This document shows, piece by piece, positions 1 to 6,563 of a DNA stretch of 7,188 nt. The DNA comes from an uncultured bacterium. GTDB lineage: Bacteria > Acidobacteriota > UBA890. The notes beneath the pieces are model-generated. The model was not told where the DNA came from. It ran no database searches and saw only the letters and a list, made by a program, of their open reading frames with translations. The position numbers were made by a program, and so were the translations under genes. Every line of letters starts with the position of its first letter. The first letter of the stretch is position 1. Where the stretch lies: contig CALAKE010000200.1 of NCBI GenBank assembly GCA_937922775.1, positions 1-7,188 of the forward strand. Reading direction: 5' to 3'.

Positions 1-962
1 ACGGCCAGACCTCCGGCAACGTTAGACAAGCGAGCGGCGTCGGCAGCCGGAGCGCCGGCAACATGGCCGAGGGCAAAAGCTGCAATCACTGTGTCCCCGG
101 CCCCTGTCACATCGGCGATCTCGTCGGAGCCATGAATAGCGATGTGCAGCGGTTCGGCGTCTTGCTCGAAGAGCACCATTCCTCGCGATCCGCGCGTGAT
201 CAGGATCACCTCGCTGGCGAGCTCCTCGAGGAGCCGGAGTCCGGCGGCTTCGAGAGCGACCCTGTCGTCGTCGAGCTCGACATGCAGTGCTGATTCCACC
301 TCTGTCTGGTTGGGGGTGGCGGCGGTCACCCCGGCAAAGCCGAGCAGCGAGGCGCGGGAGTCGAGAAAGACTGGCAGGTTTCGGGATGCGAGCACAGGTC
401 GGAGCTGCTGGTAGAGGTTCGCATCGACGCTGCCGAGGCTGTAGTCAGATATCAACACTGCATCGACGTCATTGAGCAGAGCGGTCAGCGATCCGACGAG
501 TGCCGAGCTCGAGTCAACGTCGATGGTCCATGGCAACTCCTGGTCGATACGCAGGACCTGTTGCCTCACCGTGTGCACGCCGCCTGCCATCACCCTGGTC
601 TTCACCGGGGTGCTCGCGTCGCTCCTGCGCACGAGGTTGTCGGTATCGACGCCACCCTGCTGCAGGCTCGCGAGAAGGGCACCTCCCACTCCATCATCGC
701 CGATATAGCCAGCGGCGCTGACACGTGCCCCGAGGGCGGCGACGTTGAGCATGGCGTTGCCGGCCCCTCCTGGGCGAACCTCCTCTGACTCGTGCTTGAG
801 AACCAGTGCCGGGGCCTCTCGTGAAACGCGCGTTGTCGAGCCATAGAGAAACCGGTCAGCAACGACGTCACCCCACACCAAGACATGCAACGAGCTGAAT
901 CGCTCGATCCAGGGTCGGAGCTCGACCATCGACGGTGAGCTGGAGGCAGCGGATGGGGGCAT
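1..962 (-). CDS. hldE: D-glycero-beta-D-manno-heptose-7-phosphate kinase (HldE/RfaE kinase domain), 3' end cut by window edge
   Basis: PfkB/ribokinase-family kinase that phosphorylates heptose-7-phosphate at C1 on the cytosolic route to ADP-L-glycero-D-manno-heptose, the heptose donor for LPS core. The frame is open from 962 through position 1; about 320 codons are visible. Seen in the sequence (numbered from the 962 start): GDVVADRF near residues 31-38, SREAP near 47-51, the glycine-rich PGGAGNAMLNVAALGA near 64-79, ISDYSLG near 171-177, TPNQTEVE near 216-223, and the catalytic DVTGAGDT near 284-291, with Asp290 as the expected base. The window ends about where the kinase domain ends. It therefore cannot show whether a C-terminal adenylyltransferase domain follows (bifunctional HldE) or the kinase stands alone (RfaE1/HldA). 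ATG 962 is the first ATG after an in-frame TGA; ATG 929 is an alternative. Neither has a well-spaced Shine-Dalgarno, since GAGGAA at 983-988 is about 20 nt away. It follows waaF after a 90-nt gap with a possible promoter. The next-best reading is another PfkB sugar kinase, but the neighbours support heptose. Confidence 0.86.
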   Translation of the reverse strand, partial: MPPSAASSSPSMVELRPWIERFSSLHVLVWGDVVADRFLYGSTTRVSREAPALVLKHESEEVRPGGAGNAMLNVAALGARVSAAGYIGDDGVGGALLASLQQGGVDTDNLVRRSDASTPVKTRVMAGGVHTVRQQVLRIDQELPWTIDVDSSSALVGSLTALLNDVDAVLISDYSLGSVDANLYQQLRPVLASRNLPVFLDSRASLLGFAGVTAATPNQTEVESALHVELDDDRVALEAAGLRLLEELASEVILITRGSRGMVLFEQDAEPLHIAIHGSDEIADVTGAGDTVIAAFALGHVAGAPAADAARLSNVAGGLA

Positions 963-1023
963 GGCGAGCAGAAAGCTTCAGTTTCCTCGATTGCTGAGAA
1001 AAAACGGGCTCGATCGGAGGATG

Positions 1024-1052
1024 AAGTTACGTTGCGATCGCTTCAGCGTCAA
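1024..1052 (-). promoter_or_regulatory. possible internal sigma-70 promoter for the heptose kinase gene
   Basis: Immediately after the waaF stop codon the minus strand reads TTGACG (1052-1047), a 17-nt spacer, then TAACTT (1029-1024). The -35 matches consensus at 5 of 6 bases and the spacing is ideal, but the -10 matches TATAAT at only 3 of 6. The same TTGACG hexamer with the same 17-nt spacing occurs in the strong promoter ahead of kdtA. Transcription would begin near 1017, leaving a leader of about 55 nt. The match could be chance. Confidence 0.35.
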
Positions 1053-2063
1053 CTACTTCGGACCTCGCCACACTTCGTCCACGACCTCGAGCACGGCTTC
1101 TACCTCGAGCCCGTCCATGCAACGGTGCTCGAGGGGACAATCATGAGAGAGACAGGGCTGGCAGGAGCAGTCCGCGCTCACGGGATAGACCCGAGGACCG
1201 CGTGGGCAGGTCCGCCGAGGATCTGTTGGGCCGAACAGGACGATCGTTGGTCGTCCCAGGGCTGCCGCGAGGTGGGCCGCTCCCGTGTCGTTGCTGACCA
1301 CGACCCGGCATCGCTGCAGCGCTGCGGCGAGGTCGATGAGGTCCGTCCCCACAAGATCGATGCATGCGGTCTCAGAGGCTTCGTCGACTTCCGCCGAGGC
1401 GGCTCGGTCCATCGGACCTCCGAGCAATGCCGGCTTGGCGCCGAAGGCTTCCGCGCACGCTGTGGCAAGGGCACCGTAAGCCGCCGCAGGCCAGCGTTTT
1501 GCCGGCCCGTTGGCGGCTCCCGGCACCAAGCCGATGATATCCCCGGCCTCGGAGATGATGTCGACTGAGCGTCGCTCGAGTTCCGGCGAGAGGGGCATCA
1601 GGAAATCGGAGCCTGAGGGGGCCTCGAGCGCAAGTGGCTCTAGGAGGCCAGCGAAGCGGTCGGCCTCGTGGATGACGTGGTGCGGGGGTGGCGGAGCCAG
1701 AGCATCGGTGAGAAGCCATCCGCGACCGTCAGTCGCATAGCCGATCCGACGCGGTATGCGAGCGAGGGTGGGAATGAGAGCAGCCTCGAACGCATTGGGC
1801 AGAAGCAGTGCTGTGTCGATGGCAAGCCCTCGCAGCTCCGAAATGGTGGCACGGATATCATGCAAGCCCCTGACGCCCTGACGACGGCGATATGAAATGT
1901 ACCGTGTTTGCATGCCGAGCTCTTTCAAGAGCGGCTGGACGTGCCCGGGTCCCCAGAGGGTAAGACGATCGGGGACACTGGATGCGAGTCGGCGCACGGT
2001 TGGCATGGCCATGATGGTGTCACCCAGCCACGTCGGCAGCCGCACGACCCAGTTGCCAGTCAT
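1053..2063 (-). CDS. waaF: ADP-heptose:LPS heptosyltransferase (GT9 family, WaaF-like)
   Basis: Cytoplasmic, membrane-associated glycosyltransferase that moves L-glycero-D-manno-heptose from ADP-heptose onto the LPS inner core. At 336 residues it is a normal length for the family. Seen: N-terminal VVRLPTWLGDTIMAMP with the likely catalytic Asp15; the donor-site segment PGAANGPAKRWP near residues 181-192 (Lys189); SNDTGAAHLAAALGRP near 257-272 followed by FGPTDP; and a C-terminal cysteine cluster (Cys299, 301, 304, 309, 315) ending HRCM. That cluster is typical of heptosyltransferase II (WaaF) rather than WaaC. The ATG at 2063 overlaps the acyltransferase stop by 4 nt (ATGA) and has GAGG at 2069-2072, 5 nt upstream. 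No separate WaaC lies in the window, so the first heptose is added by an enzyme encoded elsewhere or by this one. GT9 membership is near certain; the WaaF subtype is inferred from the cysteine cluster. Confidence 0.93.
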   Translation of the reverse strand: MTGNWVVRLPTWLGDTIMAMPTVRRLASSVPDRLTLWGPGHVQPLLKELGMQTRYISYRRRQGVRGLHDIRATISELRGLAIDTALLLPNAFEAALIPTLARIPRRIGYATDGRGWLLTDALAPPPPHHVIHEADRFAGLLEPLALEAPSGSDFLMPLSPELERRSVDIISEAGDIIGLVPGAANGPAKRWPAAAYGALATACAEAFGAKPALLGGPMDRAASAEVDEASETACIDLVGTDLIDLAAALQRCRVVVSNDTGAAHLAAALGRPTIVLFGPTDPRRTCPRGPRVYPVSADCSCQPCLSHDCPLEHRCMDGLEVEAVLEVVDEVWRGPK

Positions 2064-2926
2064 GCGGGCCTCGTTCTCCAGCGGTCGTGGATCCAGAGCC
2101 AGGCCCCAGGATGCTCTCGGACATGCTCCTCGAGCCTGGCCGTAGCCGCCGCGGTTACCATCTCGAGCGCCTGATCCACTGGAAGGTCGCCGAGCTCGAG
2201 GGCTGGCTCGATCACGAACCGGTACTTGCGGCCGTCAGGTACCGCGAAGGACGGCACGATGGGGGCCCCGGTTCGTTGATGAAGTTGCGCGAGGAGGCGT
2301 GAGGTCGCGGCCAACTTGCCGAAGAAGGGTGCGAACGTAGCCTGAGAAGGGATCGTGTTCTGGTCGATCATGACTGCCACCACGTCGCCCTGCCGCAGTG
2401 CCCGCAATGCCCCACGAACCGCACCATCCTTGCTGATCACCTTGTTACCGGTGCGCGTCCGCAGAGCGAAAAGGGTCTTCTCGAGGTCAGGATCCGCGAG
2501 GCGCCGGGCGATCACCTGCAGGGGCATGCCCACCAGGCCGAAGACGACGCCCATCAGCTCCCAGTTGCCGAAGTGGCCGCTGGCCAGGAGGGCGCCCCGG
2601 CCCTGCCGTAGGGCTGCCTCCATGTTTGAGTAGCCGTCCACGACTCCAACTTCGTGGATATCATCATGCGCGAGCTGGCTGCTCCACAACATCTCGAAAA
2701 TCGTTCGGCCCGCCTGCGCGAATGCGGCTCGGCCAAGCGCCTTTCGCTCCGCCGCCGTCGCCTGTGGGAATGCTATCGCGAGATTGCGGTCGGCGACTCT
2801 CCGATGACGGGCATCGAGCATGCTGACAAGTCGGCCGAAGCCATGTCCGACTCTCCCTGCGGTGGCGAAGCTGGTGCGTGGCAAGATCCCCGTTGCTGCC
2901 CGCGTTAGCATCCCCGAAGCGCTCAC
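2060..2926 (-). CDS. lpxL: lipid A late acyltransferase (LpxL/HtrB family)
   Basis: Inner-membrane acyltransferase of the lysophospholipid/LPS acyltransferase (HtrB/LpxL/LpxM) family, which adds a secondary acyl chain to Kdo-lipid A from acyl-ACP. Numbered from the 2926 start (288 residues), the catalytic HX4E motif is HFGNWE at about 118-123. Further family marks are NLAIAFP near 58, VMIDQN near 185-190, APIVPSFAV near 231-239, and the C-terminal WLWIHDRWRTRP ending one residue before the stop. A single hydrophobic N-terminal stretch fits membrane association. Start choice: GTG at 2926 shares one base with the lpxK stop (TAGTG) and has GGAG at 2937-2934 with a 7-nt spacer. An upstream GTG at 2968 lengthens the protein to 302 residues but lacks a ribosome site; ATG 2911 also lacks one at usable spacing. 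It overlaps waaF by 4 nt. Which chain or position it acylates (LpxL versus LpxM role) cannot be told from sequence. Confidence 0.92.
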   Translation of the reverse strand: MSASGMLTRAATGILPRTSFATAGRVGHGFGRLVSMLDARHRRVADRNLAIAFPQATAAERKALGRAAFAQAGRTIFEMLWSSQLAHDDIHEVGVVDGYSNMEAALRQGRGALLASGHFGNWELMGVVFGLVGMPLQVIARRLADPDLEKTLFALRTRTGNKVISKDGAVRGALRALRQGDVVAVMIDQNTIPSQATFAPFFGKLAATSRLLAQLHQRTGAPIVPSFAVPDGRKYRFVIEPALELGDLPVDQALEMVTAAATARLEEHVREHPGAWLWIHDRWRTRPA

Positions 2927-4005
2927 TACGAAGCTCCGCTTGCTGCTCGAATGCGGCCCAGCAGCCACTTGCCGAGCACCGCGGGTCGCCGCGGTCGCAG
3001 CCTGTAGCGCCAGACGTAGGTTTCAACGCTCAGTCCATCAGCCGGGATCCGCACGGCGTCCTTTTCGGTAGTGATGAGAGCTGCGGCGCCAGCGGCCTGT
3101 GCCTCTTGTTCCAGGTGCCGCAAGTCCGTTGGTCCATAGACATGATGGTCGGGGAAGTTGCCACTTCCGGCAAGTACCATCCCTGCTTTCGCGAGGTCTT
3201 CGAAGAATCTGTTTGGTTGCGCAATGCCGGCAAAGGCGTACAACGGTTGCGGCAGCTCTTCAGGTGGCAACGGATCGGGTAGCAGCGCTGCCTTGACTGG
3301 CGCGGATCCAGCCGCCCCCAGCGTGGCGCCAGCGGCGTAGTGCGTGAGTGACCATGCCGCCGGCCGCATGGGCCCGAACTCGAAAACCGGTCGATCTGGA
3401 TGGCGTGCTCTCAGTGACGGCAGGACATCGTGCTCACCGTTCGAGACGAGAAGAAAGGCGTCGGCACGAGAGGCAGCCGATGGGTTTTCACGCAGGCGCC
3501 CCGCGGGCATCGGCCGGTCCCGCCAAAATGGAGCCGAAGCGTCGACCACGAGAAAATTGAGGTCACGCGATACGCGCAGATGCTGGAACGCATCATCGAG
3601 GAGGAAAACGTCGAGAGGGGCGGCGTCGAGTGCCAGCTCGGCGGCTTCCTCCCGCCGGCCGGCTACGGCCACCGTTGCCTTGGGAAGCGTTCGCGCCAGC
3701 CAGAACGGCTCATCGCCGGCCAAACGATCGGGCACGAGGACTCGACCGTTGCCGCGTGAGACAAGTAGCGGCTCACGCCCTTCCCTCCGATAGCCTCGAC
3801 TGAGAATCGCCGGACGCATGCCCATCGCAATCAGCAGTTCCGACAGGGCCGCAACGGCGGGTGTTTTACCGACCCCGCCGACCGACAGGCCACCGATGCT
3901 CATCGTCGGCCGAGGCAGCCGTGCCACGCGCCGCCATCCGCGCCGGTAAGTTTCGACCCGCAGCGCCGCAATCGCGCCCCAAACCGCGCCCAGCAGTTTG
4001 ACCAT
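2926..4005 (-). CDS. lpxK: tetraacyldisaccharide 4'-kinase (lipid A 4'-kinase)
   Basis: Membrane-associated P-loop kinase that phosphorylates the 4' position of the tetraacylated lipid A disaccharide to give lipid IVA, the substrate for Kdo transfer. At 359 residues it is slightly longer than typical. Seen: a hydrophobic N-terminal segment (about residues 3-16) ending in basic residues; the P-loop SVGGVGKTP at 41-49 with Lys47; LSRGYRR at 68-74; LLDDAFQH at 135-142 carrying the paired aspartates; PAGRLREN at 167-174; FPDHHVY at 284-290; and TTEKDAVR at 312-319. The segment before the P-loop reads SIGGL where most homologues have a GN-x-T sequence, and DDAFQH replaces the usual DDGFQH. Both are conservative and the essential Lys and Asp are present. 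ATG 4005 has GAAGG at 4012-4016 with a 6-nt spacer and lies 15 nt after the kdtA stop. It precedes the acyltransferase, forming a late-lipid-A block. Confidence 0.97.
   Translation of the reverse strand: MVKLLGAVWGAIAALRVETYRRGWRRVARLPRPTMSIGGLSVGGVGKTPAVAALSELLIAMGMRPAILSRGYRREGREPLLVSRGNGRVLVPDRLAGDEPFWLARTLPKATVAVAGRREEAAELALDAAPLDVFLLDDAFQHLRVSRDLNFLVVDASAPFWRDRPMPAGRLRENPSAASRADAFLLVSNGEHDVLPSLRARHPDRPVFEFGPMRPAAWSLTHYAAGATLGAAGSAPVKAALLPDPLPPEELPQPLYAFAGIAQPNRFFEDLAKAGMVLAGSGNFPDHHVYGPTDLRHLEQEAQAAGAAALITTEKDAVRIPADGLSVETYVWRYRLRPRRPAVLGKWLLGRIRAASGAS
2934..2937 (-). promoter_or_regulatory. ribosome binding site that decides the lpxL start
   Basis: GGAG on the minus strand inside the last codons of lpxK, 7 nt before the GTG at 2926. 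It is the only well-spaced Shine-Dalgarno near any of the three possible starts (2968, 2926, 2911). It supports a coupled stop-restart (TAGTG) between lpxK and the acyltransferase gene. Confidence 0.6.
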
Positions 4006-4020
4006 GCCCAGCCTTCGCGC

Positions 4021-5286
4021 TCAGCTCAGGAATGCCGATAGCACACGGGCCGTCCGCCGCCCGGCGGTGGCATCCCTGAAGGCAACCTTTCGAGCTCTGC
4101 TTCCCATCTCTTCTCGTTGCTCTTCGTCACTCAGCAGCGTCATCCATGCATCGGCGAGCTCATCGGCGTTCCTCACGACCGTCGCCGCACCCGCCTGAAG
4201 GAACTCCTCAGCCAAGGCAGCGAAGTTTTCCATGTGCGGGCCAAACAGCACCGGCTGACCGTAGACCGCTGGCTCGAGGAGATTGTGGCCGCCGGTCGGG
4301 ACCATGCTGCCGCCGACGAAGCTGGCGATCCCTAGTCCGTAGGCTACGGGAAGCTCTCCGATCGTGTCTAGCAGCAGGACCTCGGCACCGTCGGGTCCGT
4401 CGCCGCTCCTGCGCCGACACCGCCAGCCGGCGGCAGTCACTTTGGCGGCCACCTGGTCGAATCGTTCCGGGTGTCTAGGAGCAAGCAGGAGCCGAATGTC
4501 GGGGCGGACTTCGCGCGCCTTTGAGAATGCTTGCAGGACGAGATCCTCTTCTTCCGGCATCGTGCACCCTGCCACCAGGAGCTCGTCTTCAGCGCCTAGA
4601 TTCAGCACGTCGGCGAGCGCCTGCCTGGTTTCAACGGGTGAAGCCAGGACAGCCGCGTCCGCCTTCAGGTTGCCAGTGGTGAAGACTCGCTCCGAGGGTA
4701 TTCCGAGGGCCCTGAAGCGTGCGGCTTCGCGCGGGGTCCGGGCGCAGATCACCGAAACCTGATTCATGACATTGCGCCACCACTGACCGAGCCAGCGATA
4801 GCGCGACAAAGAGGTCGCCGACAGGCGGCCGTTGACCACGGCCACCGAGACCTCTCGTTCCATGCAGGCTCGAACCATGTTGGGCCAGATCTCGGTCTCA
4901 ACCAGCAGAAGGGCTTGTGGCTGCAATGCATCGAGGAAGGACCCGACCGCACCGGGCAGGTCCAGTGGGCAATAGAAGTGGGCATCCGCTCCGGATCGCG
5001 CGGCCAGAGATTGACCGGTGGACGTGGTCGTCGAGAGCAACATGGGCGCACCTGGCAGCATTTCCCGCAGGTGACACATGAGCCCTCGTGCCGCGTGCAC
5101 CTCGCCCACCGAGACCGCGTGAATCCAAACGGCGCCCGGTTTCATCTCCCGTAACTCCGGAGGAACCTGTCCGAGCCGCTGCGCCAGACCGTCGGCATAG
5201 CGACCGCCGCGGACCAGAGCCCAGAGAGTGCGGGGCGCGTAGGCACACAGGCCCAAAGCGTATAGAAAGGTATAAAGGGCGTACAT
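4021..5286 (-). CDS. waaA (kdtA): 3-deoxy-D-manno-octulosonic acid (Kdo) transferase
   Basis: GT30 glycosyltransferase at the cytoplasmic face of the inner membrane; adds Kdo from CMP-Kdo to lipid IVA. Numbered from ATG 5286 (421 residues, close to the roughly 425 of E. coli WaaA). Seen: a hydrophobic N-terminal anchor, about residues 1-24; WIHAVSVGE at 54-62, with Glu62 aligning to the catalytic Glu60 of the E. coli enzyme; YCPLDLP; LVETEIWPN; VNGRLSATS; TGNLKAD; LAPRHPERF; and the donor-binding SFVGGSMVPTGGHNLLEP followed by VLFGPHMENF. The frame stays open to a TTG at 5373 and contains ATG 5325. However, a near-perfect promoter occupies 5345-5373, so the TTG lies in the -35 box and ATG 5325 would have only a leader of about 13 nt. 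ATG 5286 also matches the E. coli N-terminus. None of the starts has a clear Shine-Dalgarno. First gene of the LPS run. Whether it adds one Kdo or more cannot be read from sequence. Confidence 0.96.
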   Translation of the reverse strand: MYALYTFLYALGLCAYAPRTLWALVRGGRYADGLAQRLGQVPPELREMKPGAVWIHAVSVGEVHAARGLMCHLREMLPGAPMLLSTTTSTGQSLAARSGADAHFYCPLDLPGAVGSFLDALQPQALLLVETEIWPNMVRACMEREVSVAVVNGRLSATSLSRYRWLGQWWRNVMNQVSVICARTPREAARFRALGIPSERVFTTGNLKADAAVLASPVETRQALADVLNLGAEDELLVAGCTMPEEEDLVLQAFSKAREVRPDIRLLLAPRHPERFDQVAAKVTAAGWRCRRRSGDGPDGAEVLLLDTIGELPVAYGLGIASFVGGSMVPTGGHNLLEPAVYGQPVLFGPHMENFAALAEEFLQAGAATVVRNADELADAWMTLLSDEEQREEMGSRARKVAFRDATAGRRTARVLSAFLS

Positions 5287-5344
5287 CGTCAGTGTCGGAG
5301 CGGCTTGAATTGAGCGCCGAACCATCGGGCCGCGCGGCGTCGGA

Positions 5345-5373
5345 ATTATAGGGACGACGTTCGGAAGCGTCAA
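5345..5373 (-). promoter_or_regulatory. near-consensus sigma-70 promoter driving kdtA and the LPS gene run
   Basis: The minus strand reads TTGACG at 5373-5368 (5 of 6 to consensus), an exact 17-nt spacer, then TATAAT at 5350-5345 (6 of 6). Transcription should start near 5338-5340, 52-54 nt before ATG 5286. A 10-bp perfect palindrome, GCCGCGCGGC (5329-5338), sits on or just after the predicted start point. It could be an operator or a 5'-end hairpin, but nothing else supports that. A match this strong at ideal spacing in a high-GC genome is unlikely to be chance. Confidence 0.82.
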
Positions 5374-5441
5374 TTACCGCCGTTCAACACGAGTGCCCCT
5401 TCTCTGCCTGATCAGCGATACAGCGCGTCCGCCGTGCGAGA
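5374..5441. other. short divergent intergenic region between the kdtA promoter and rlmN
   Basis: Sixty-eight bases separate the minus-strand -35 box from the rlmN start. An 8-bp palindrome CTGATCAG lies at 5408-5415. I could not find a convincing plus-strand promoter for rlmN: GATACA at 5417-5422 is a poor -10 with no -35 at the right distance. The rlmN promoter presumably lies here or overlaps the kdtA promoter. Confidence 0.5.
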
Positions 5442-6563
5442 ATGAAGAGCATGATCAAGACTCCTGACATGTCGGCAAAAGAGAGCCTCCCGTCGCTCCT
5501 CGATCTTCCCGCCAGCCGCTGGCGAGAGGCGATGGCACAGTGGATCGATGCTCCCTACCGTGCCGATCAGGTGGCTGATTGGGTTTTCCGCAAGGGTGTC
5601 TACGACTTCGCCGCCATGCTGAACCTACCGGTCGAGGTGCGTGCCGACCTGACACAGCGTTGCTCCGTGGAGCCCCCTTCTATCAACAGGACATTCGAAT
5701 CTTCGGATGGAACACAACGCCACCTGATGGGGCTCGCTGACGGTGCCAGTGTCGAGGCAGTGACGATGCCCTACGAGGATCGAGTGACCCTCTGCCTGTC
5801 CTCCCAGGTCGGCTGCCGGTTCGCTTGTCGATTCTGTCAGACGGGGATCATGGGCCTGACGCGCTCACTGACGACAGGGGAGATCATCGGGCAGGCGTTG
5901 CGTTTGCGCACGGAGCTGAAAGCTCCCGACCTCCCGGTCAACATCGTCCTCATGGGCCAGGGCGAGCCACTCGACAACGCCGAGGCGGTCGCACAGGCCA
6001 TCACCGGGCTGCAGGATCCGGTCGGGCCGGCCTTGAGCTGGCGGCGAATCACACTGTCGACTGTAGGCGTGGTTTCCGAAATCAGACGCCTGGCGGAGCT
6101 CGGTGAACGGCGGCCACGGCTCGCAATCTCGCTGAATGCAACCACCGACACGGTTCGCTCCGAGATCATGCCGGTGAATCGCAAATGGCCGATTGCGGAG
6201 CTACTCTCAGCGATTCGCTCGCTGCCATGGCGAGCTCGGGAGAGAGTCACCTTCGAGTACGTATTGTTGGCGGGCGTTAACGATCGCCGCGAGGATGCTG
6301 CCCGGCTAGGCGAGCTCCTGCGGGGTCTGCCCGCCAAGGTCAACCTGATCCCTTGGAACGAGCTCCCGGGTCTTCCCTACCAGAGGCCCTCGGCGCGGAC
6401 TATCGAGGAGTTCCGATTGCAGGTGCTGCGGGGCGGGCTCGATGCGCTGGTTCGCTACAGTCGCGGAACGGACATCGGCGCCGCATGCGGGCAACTACAT
6501 GCCGCCGTCCGGCGTTCCGGCCAAGAACGGTCCGACCTGGAGGTCCCAACAAGTGGTGCCTAG
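5442..6563 (+). CDS. rlmN: 23S rRNA (A2503-C2)/tRNA (A37-C2) methyltransferase RlmN, radical SAM
   Basis: Cytosolic radical-SAM enzyme that methylates C2 of A2503 in 23S rRNA and of A37 in some tRNAs, aiding decoding and proofreading at the peptidyl transferase centre. At 373 residues it is normal for the family. Seen: an N-terminal RNA-binding part with YRADQVADWVFRKGVYDF near 39-56; Glu105 in the VEAV motif; Cys118; the radical-SAM cluster motif CRFACRFC with Cys125, Cys129 and Cys132; MGQGEP near 171-176; LSTVGVV near 205-211; LAISLNA near 227-233; and the C-terminal GTDIGAACGQL with Cys349, the cysteine that carries the protein-radical methyl intermediate. All catalytic residues are present. 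ATG 5442 has only a weak purine-rich leader; ATG 5451 or 5469 are possible, because the conserved part begins near residue 17. Cfr, the C8 resistance enzyme, is a paralogue, but this sequence and its housekeeping setting fit RlmN. Its stop overlaps the purE stop tail-to-tail. Confidence 0.97.
   Translation: MKSMIKTPDMSAKESLPSLLDLPASRWREAMAQWIDAPYRADQVADWVFRKGVYDFAAMLNLPVEVRADLTQRCSVEPPSINRTFESSDGTQRHLMGLADGASVEAVTMPYEDRVTLCLSSQVGCRFACRFCQTGIMGLTRSLTTGEIIGQALRLRTELKAPDLPVNIVLMGQGEPLDNAEAVAQAITGLQDPVGPALSWRRITLSTVGVVSEIRRLAELGERRPRLAISLNATTDTVRSEIMPVNRKWPIAELLSAIRSLPWRARERVTFEYVLLAGVNDRREDAARLGELLRGLPAKVNLIPWNELPGLPYQRPSARTIEEFRLQVLRGGLDALVRYSRGTDIGAACGQLHAAVRRSGQERSDLEVPTSGA

Noticed and set aside
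996..1020. A run of six T on the minus strand (1004-999) after a GC-rich stretch, considered as a terminator between waaF and the heptose kinase.
   Set aside because: The bases before it form at best a 3-bp stem with no stable hairpin, so intrinsic termination is not supported.
1034..1041. GCGATCGC octamer palindrome, like the cyanobacterial HIP1 core.
   Set aside because: I noticed only this one copy, and it lies in the spacer of the possible promoter; there is no sign of the genome-wide abundance that defines HIP1.
961..1146. Small 61-codon plus-strand frame starting at 961 opposite the gap before the heptose kinase.
   Set aside because: It runs into the 3' end of waaF on the opposite strand, shows no ribosome site or recognisable motif, and its Ser/Thr-rich tail mirrors waaF codons.
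1032..1568. A 178-codon plus-strand open frame antisense to waaF.
   Set aside because: It is a shadow of the well-supported waaF frame in GC-rich DNA; the translation is rich in Arg, Cys and His with no recognisable motif and no ribosome site.
3344..3793. A 149-codon plus-strand open frame antisense to lpxK.
   Set aside because: Low-complexity Arg/Ser-rich translation opposite a confirmed gene; typical of a GC-rich shadow frame.
225..4278. CTCGAG occurs about 12 times (225, 508, 1086, 1104, 1128, 1575, 1623, 2129, 2162, 2195, 2480, 4273), 11 of them in the first 2.5 kb, far above a rough composition-based expectation of 2 to 3.
   Set aside because: Nearly every copy is the Leu-Glu codon pair CTC GAG in the minus-strand genes; codon preference explains it better than a motif or uptake signal.
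5837..6343. A 168-codon minus-strand open frame antisense to rlmN.
   Set aside because: Ser/Arg-rich shadow with no family motif; rlmN on the other strand has all its catalytic residues.
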